DNA of 64,000 nucleotides. It comes from Siderastrea siderea. Taxonomy: Eukaryota; Cnidaria; Anthozoa; Scleractinia; Rhizangiidae. A program made the position numbers and the translations under genes. The notes below the pieces were generated by a model. It searched no databases. It saw only the letters and a program-made list of their open reading frames with translations, and was not told the DNA's origin. This document shows positions 60,531 through 64,000 of the stretch, one piece after another (the stretch's first letter is position 1; the number at the start of each line of letters is the position of its first letter). The stretch is taken from assembly GCA_964030785.1 (NCBI GenBank), contig OZ034968.1, positions 24,821,186-24,885,185 on the forward strand, written 5' to 3'.

Positions 60531-60954
60531 ATTAATTTCTTAATCGTTCACTATATTTAATAATACACAAATAAATCTCTCAAATGAACAATTTTTATTT
60601 CAATATTACACCCCACGAAAAAATATTTGTATACATGTAAAATTACTGAGTCACACACTGGCTGTTGGCAGTTTATGATCAATCTAAAATTGCAACGCCG
60701 GAAAAGTGATAATTTAATTTAATTTTGTTCTTTAATTTTCTTCTTTACCTCCGTTTGAGCAACTTTAAGACTTCTCTTTTATAACATGAAAAGATATTTG
60801 TGAAATATTTTCTGTGAATGTATGATGTATGTTGCATTGCTTATTGTTCCTCGCGAAGCGAGGTTTATAAATTTGTCGCGTGGGGATCACGCGAGGATTG
60901 CTAAGGGCGGTCAAATCTCGATCTGCCGATATATATTTCGATGGTGTCCGCACA

Positions 60955-60967
60955 GTTGCCTAGCAAC
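60955..60967. promoter_or_regulatory. RFX-type X-box
   Basis: GTTGCCTAGCAAC is a near-perfect palindrome that fits the X-box consensus bound by RFX factors. It stands 155 bp before the possible exon at 61122. Confidence 0.5.
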
Positions 60968-61121
60968 AAAACCTAATCGCGACCGCTGACAGTTGCGCAC
61001 TCTCATGTTTCTTCGGCGTGTTTCTTCATTTCTTGCCTGCTTCGCTACGTACATTTACGTGCTGATATTTTTATTCATCGTCTGTGAACAAGTAATTAGA
61101 CAGCAACCCCTGGTTTAACAA

Positions 61122-61639
61122 GTGGCTCAAAATCCATTCCGGGGTAGATTTACAACTGAAACTGAGCGTGAACGCCGACTTGAAATTCAGCGCGAGCAAC
61201 GAAGGCGAAAGAGTCGACGACAAGAAAGCACCGGTAGGAGACCATCGTTTACCGGTAATAGCCTAGCAAGACTAAAGCCGTCAGCAGGACACAAACAGGA
61301 GACTGGAATATTACAGGCCAGAAATCTTGGAACATACACAACGTAGCTTAAATTTAGCTTGATAGCACAGCGCTGCCACAAAACGAGATTCCCCAACAAC
61401 GCCAGAATCGATACAAGGTCTTCGAAATTATAACTCAGCCACACCAATTGAATAATGACAACGAACTCAGCGGCTACAAACTCTTCGAGAAAATGTATGC
61501 TGAAACCGATCAGGACCGGCGACACCGACTAGAAGTGCTTCGACAAAAGGATTTTGTTATAGAAGCAACGAGAGGCGACAAAAAATGTACGATCATCAAA
61601 ATACTTTTGCTAGAAATTTACCTTTCCAACGGACGGTGA
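61122..61639 (+). other. Possible coding exons, uncertain
   Basis: An open frame to 61346 encodes a charged, probably coiled-coil stretch (TERERRLEIQREQRRRKSRR) but has no ATG at its start. A second frame, 61448-61639, reads KLFEKMYAETDQDRRHRLEV. They may be exons of one gene or transposon remnants; no family was recognised. The spacer 61640-63480 holds only a G run near 63041 and no supported exon. Confidence 0.3.
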
Positions 61640-63480
61640 CTGAACAGGTTGGCTCAAAATTATTTCCTCTCTCTACCATTATCTTTACTCTTGATGTACT
61701 AGTAATTATTATCAACATGTAATTACTTTTCCAAGTATGATCAAAATTACAGATTACACAAGAGAAATGAAATTATTTCACAAAATAGGTTTCAGTTCCC
61801 ACAACAATTTGCATATTTGTGTATGAGCAGTAAAAAGATTTAAATTCTAAGTTTAGGACGTTCCCGAAAAATATTTGAAAGAAATAATTCATATTGAATC
61901 AGTAAGAATTTATAAAAGTTTATGTTTTCCGTTATGGATATTGACCCTATTAATAGTTTAAAAATAATATTCAGATGGATCAGAAAGGACAATTTCTGTT
62001 CACAATTTGGATTGGAAATGCACTTACAAGTACTGCTCTGCCTACACTAGCAATTACCACTTTAAAATGTGTAGCGGGTATAGGTACATCCATGCATGTA
62101 TTTGATGTGAAACAAAAATTACTGCTTAACATTAATTATTGACAATAATTTCATGCTACATACAGTGACCAGCATCACAGGTCTCCTCGCAGTGCACAAG
62201 CAAGCACCAAAATCAGGGGAATTGAGATCCTGATCACCTTCAGCATGATTTGTCTATGTGAAAGTTTACTTACTTCTGAAGGTTTCACATGCTATAATCT
62301 ACATTCACCCTTTCCCTTAATTAGCTACTCTTGCTTTCCATACCAACTGACCTCCCTAAGTCCCAATGTAAACCTGCAAATTCTCCTTACTGGTCTTTAT
62401 ACATTTCTTGTAGTACTAGTGCAGAGAACTTCTTTCTACTGAAATTAACACTATTCATGTTTGGTGATCAATTCCTTAATTCTGATGACCTAATTAAAGC
62501 ATTGCCATTGTAGGGAGATGCTGGTAACTGGGGATTCAAGGGTTCACTTATTATTTTATTGTGACAATTATCTAATCCAATTTTTCTAGTGTGTTGGGGG
62601 GAATGAATAAACATGCTACCTCATCAATATGAAACTCTGTGCTTTGCTTGCCATTATTCTGTATTATTCTTATTTCAATTTTTGGGTAAAAATGGATAAT
62701 TTTTTTTAATACACCGCATCACTCTTCAGCAGTAGTAGACTCCTGCTGCAGTATCTCAACCATTCAATGGAAATAATGAATTGTGTTAGCTATTGACACT
62801 TGTCAATACCCAGTAAATAGAACAAAAGCTGTACAACAGAATCTAAAGGAAATGGCTGGGTAAATGTTGGAGATAACAAGTTCCAAGTTGGAATTTGAAC
62901 TGCAGTTCTGATAAACCTATACTCTCACCCAACCAAAATAAACAGAAACACCACACATTGGCCCTGACAACAGGTCCACAGCAATACTATATACATCCTC
63001 TCTAGAGAGCAATTTACCTTATGTCAGAATGAAGAGAAGTGGGGGGGGGGGGGGTGGGGTGGGGGCTGAACGTATTTTCTTATACATGACAGAGGATTGG
63101 ATGCAAGTTACATGGAAACGACTGGGAACCAGAATGTTGATCTTAACTCCCAATTGGGGACCATTGTGGCCACCCATCCACACCTCCAGTTAAACCGAAA
63201 ATCTATCCTCTCCCGACCCCCATCAATCAGTTTGTGGTGCACCCGTGCCCGAGCTTCGCGAGGTTCTGCGAGTCACGTATTTCTAGTTGAATAAAATAAT
63301 GTCAACAAAATCACAAAAAATGAATTCCTAAATACATTGGTTTGTGGTAACTTGGCACTAAAAATCTTTGGTTCGTAGCCAGGCATAATTAAAAATCGAA
63401 AAGTTAAAAAGCTTGACACTGGCTGTTTAAAACTATAGAAGGACGTTTCGGGTGCTGCTGCAACCTTCTTCTGCTGAAAA

Positions 63481-63913
63481 ATGAAAATTGGTATTCATGT
63501 AATTTTCGCTCACGACAAGTGTATCGTTTGTAAGAAAAATGTGAAAGGGCAAAAAGATGCACGTTCTGATAATTTGTACAGAGGTGATTTCGCAGCGTGT
63601 TTTGGGATCAGTGATTTACCCTTTGGAAAGATATGCGAAAGATGTAGAAAAGCCGTCACTGACTTTCGTAAAACTAGAAAAACATTCTTTAACGTAAGTA
63701 CGATCGAATGAAATGCCGAGCTTTTTAATCTTAAGCAATAAGACGCACACAAGGAACACGTAATATATTTTATTGCAGCTTGCTAAAGAGAGCGCTCCGC
63801 CAAATGGTAGACCAACCATGAAAGGCTTCCCTCTCCCAAAGGGCGTGACCTCTAATCCCACTAAAGTTATTTTTAGTAACAAAACTCCAATTTCAAAACG
63901 TTATATCTTTTGA
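63481..63913 (+). CDS. Small Cys4 (putative zinc-binding) protein, two exons
   Basis: Exon 1, 63481-63693, begins with ATG and encodes DKCIVCKKNVKG, a central YRGDFAACFGISDLP and ICERCRKAVTDFRKTRK, then a GTAAGT donor in phase 0. Exon 2, 63779-63913, follows a TATTGCAG acceptor and encodes AKESAPPNGRPTMKGFPLPK to a stop. Two CxxC pairs about 40 residues apart suggest one zinc site, as in DNA-binding or adaptor modules of transposon-related cnidarian proteins; no exact family is claimed. An alternative donor in exon 2 could extend the gene past the window. Confidence 0.6.
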
Positions 63914-64000
63914 GTGGATAAACATATTTTATTATTTTTTTTTTCAGTTTTGAGCTCTGTGTAATAAGGTCATTCAGAAACCGCCATAAGATATCCCATA

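Overview
The window looks like nuclear DNA of an anthozoan cnidarian, most likely a stony coral. This is inferred from AT-rich sequence, short exons with GT-AG introns, many short inverted-repeat transposons, and gene families that I know as multi-copy in corals: three-finger Ly6/uPAR-type (TFP) proteins, SAM/UBX/HECT G2E3-like proteins, intron-rich DDE-integrase genes and P2X7 ballast-domain proteins. The species cannot be named from sequence alone, and no bacterial operon, CRISPR array or rRNA is present.

Layout. 0-3.5 kb: repeats, one tRNA-derived SINE, and a minus-strand TFP signal-peptide exon whose gene continues off the left edge. 6-9.3 kb: a hammerhead-like motif, foldback DNA, and a stop-riddled minus-strand transposon-associated pseudogene. 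9.6-12.1 kb: three MITEs with PIF/Harbinger hallmarks (TWA target duplications). 12.1-14.0 kb: TFP block 1, with one intact signal-peptide exon and one dead one. 16.05-21.48 kb: a three-exon plus-strand SAM/UBX-like/HECT gene with a frameshift and a stop in its last exon. 23.36-27.76 kb: a minus-strand DDE integrase gene rebuilt from eleven phase-compatible exons, with a 924-bp MITE in one intron and a signal-peptide-like exon just upstream. 30.4-33.9 kb: a TTAA-flanked element. 35.1-37.75 kb: two LINE 3' ends and a SINE dimer. 38.0 kb: the mature TFP exon matching block 1. 39.8-45.1 kb: hairpins, a long inverted-repeat element and about 0.6-kb direct repeats. 45.9-49.65 kb: TFP block 2, with a complete short gene. 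50.7-59.05 kb: several MITEs, including a nested pair of TTAA elements that carries a P2X7-ballast-domain fragment. 60-64 kb: a LINE fragment, an RFX X-box, an uncertain exon and a two-exon Cys4 gene.

How it fits together. The backbone is a duplicated TFP locus. The upstream exons of both blocks and their mature exons are paralogous, but block 1 has been pulled apart so that its first and last exons lie 25.5 kb apart with the HECT and integrase genes in between, convergently oriented. Both of those genes have the same 43-bp minisatellite just upstream of their first (or presumed first) exon, in the same orientation relative to transcription. All gene models are read by eye from splice sites, phase and family resemblance; no alignment or expression data were available.
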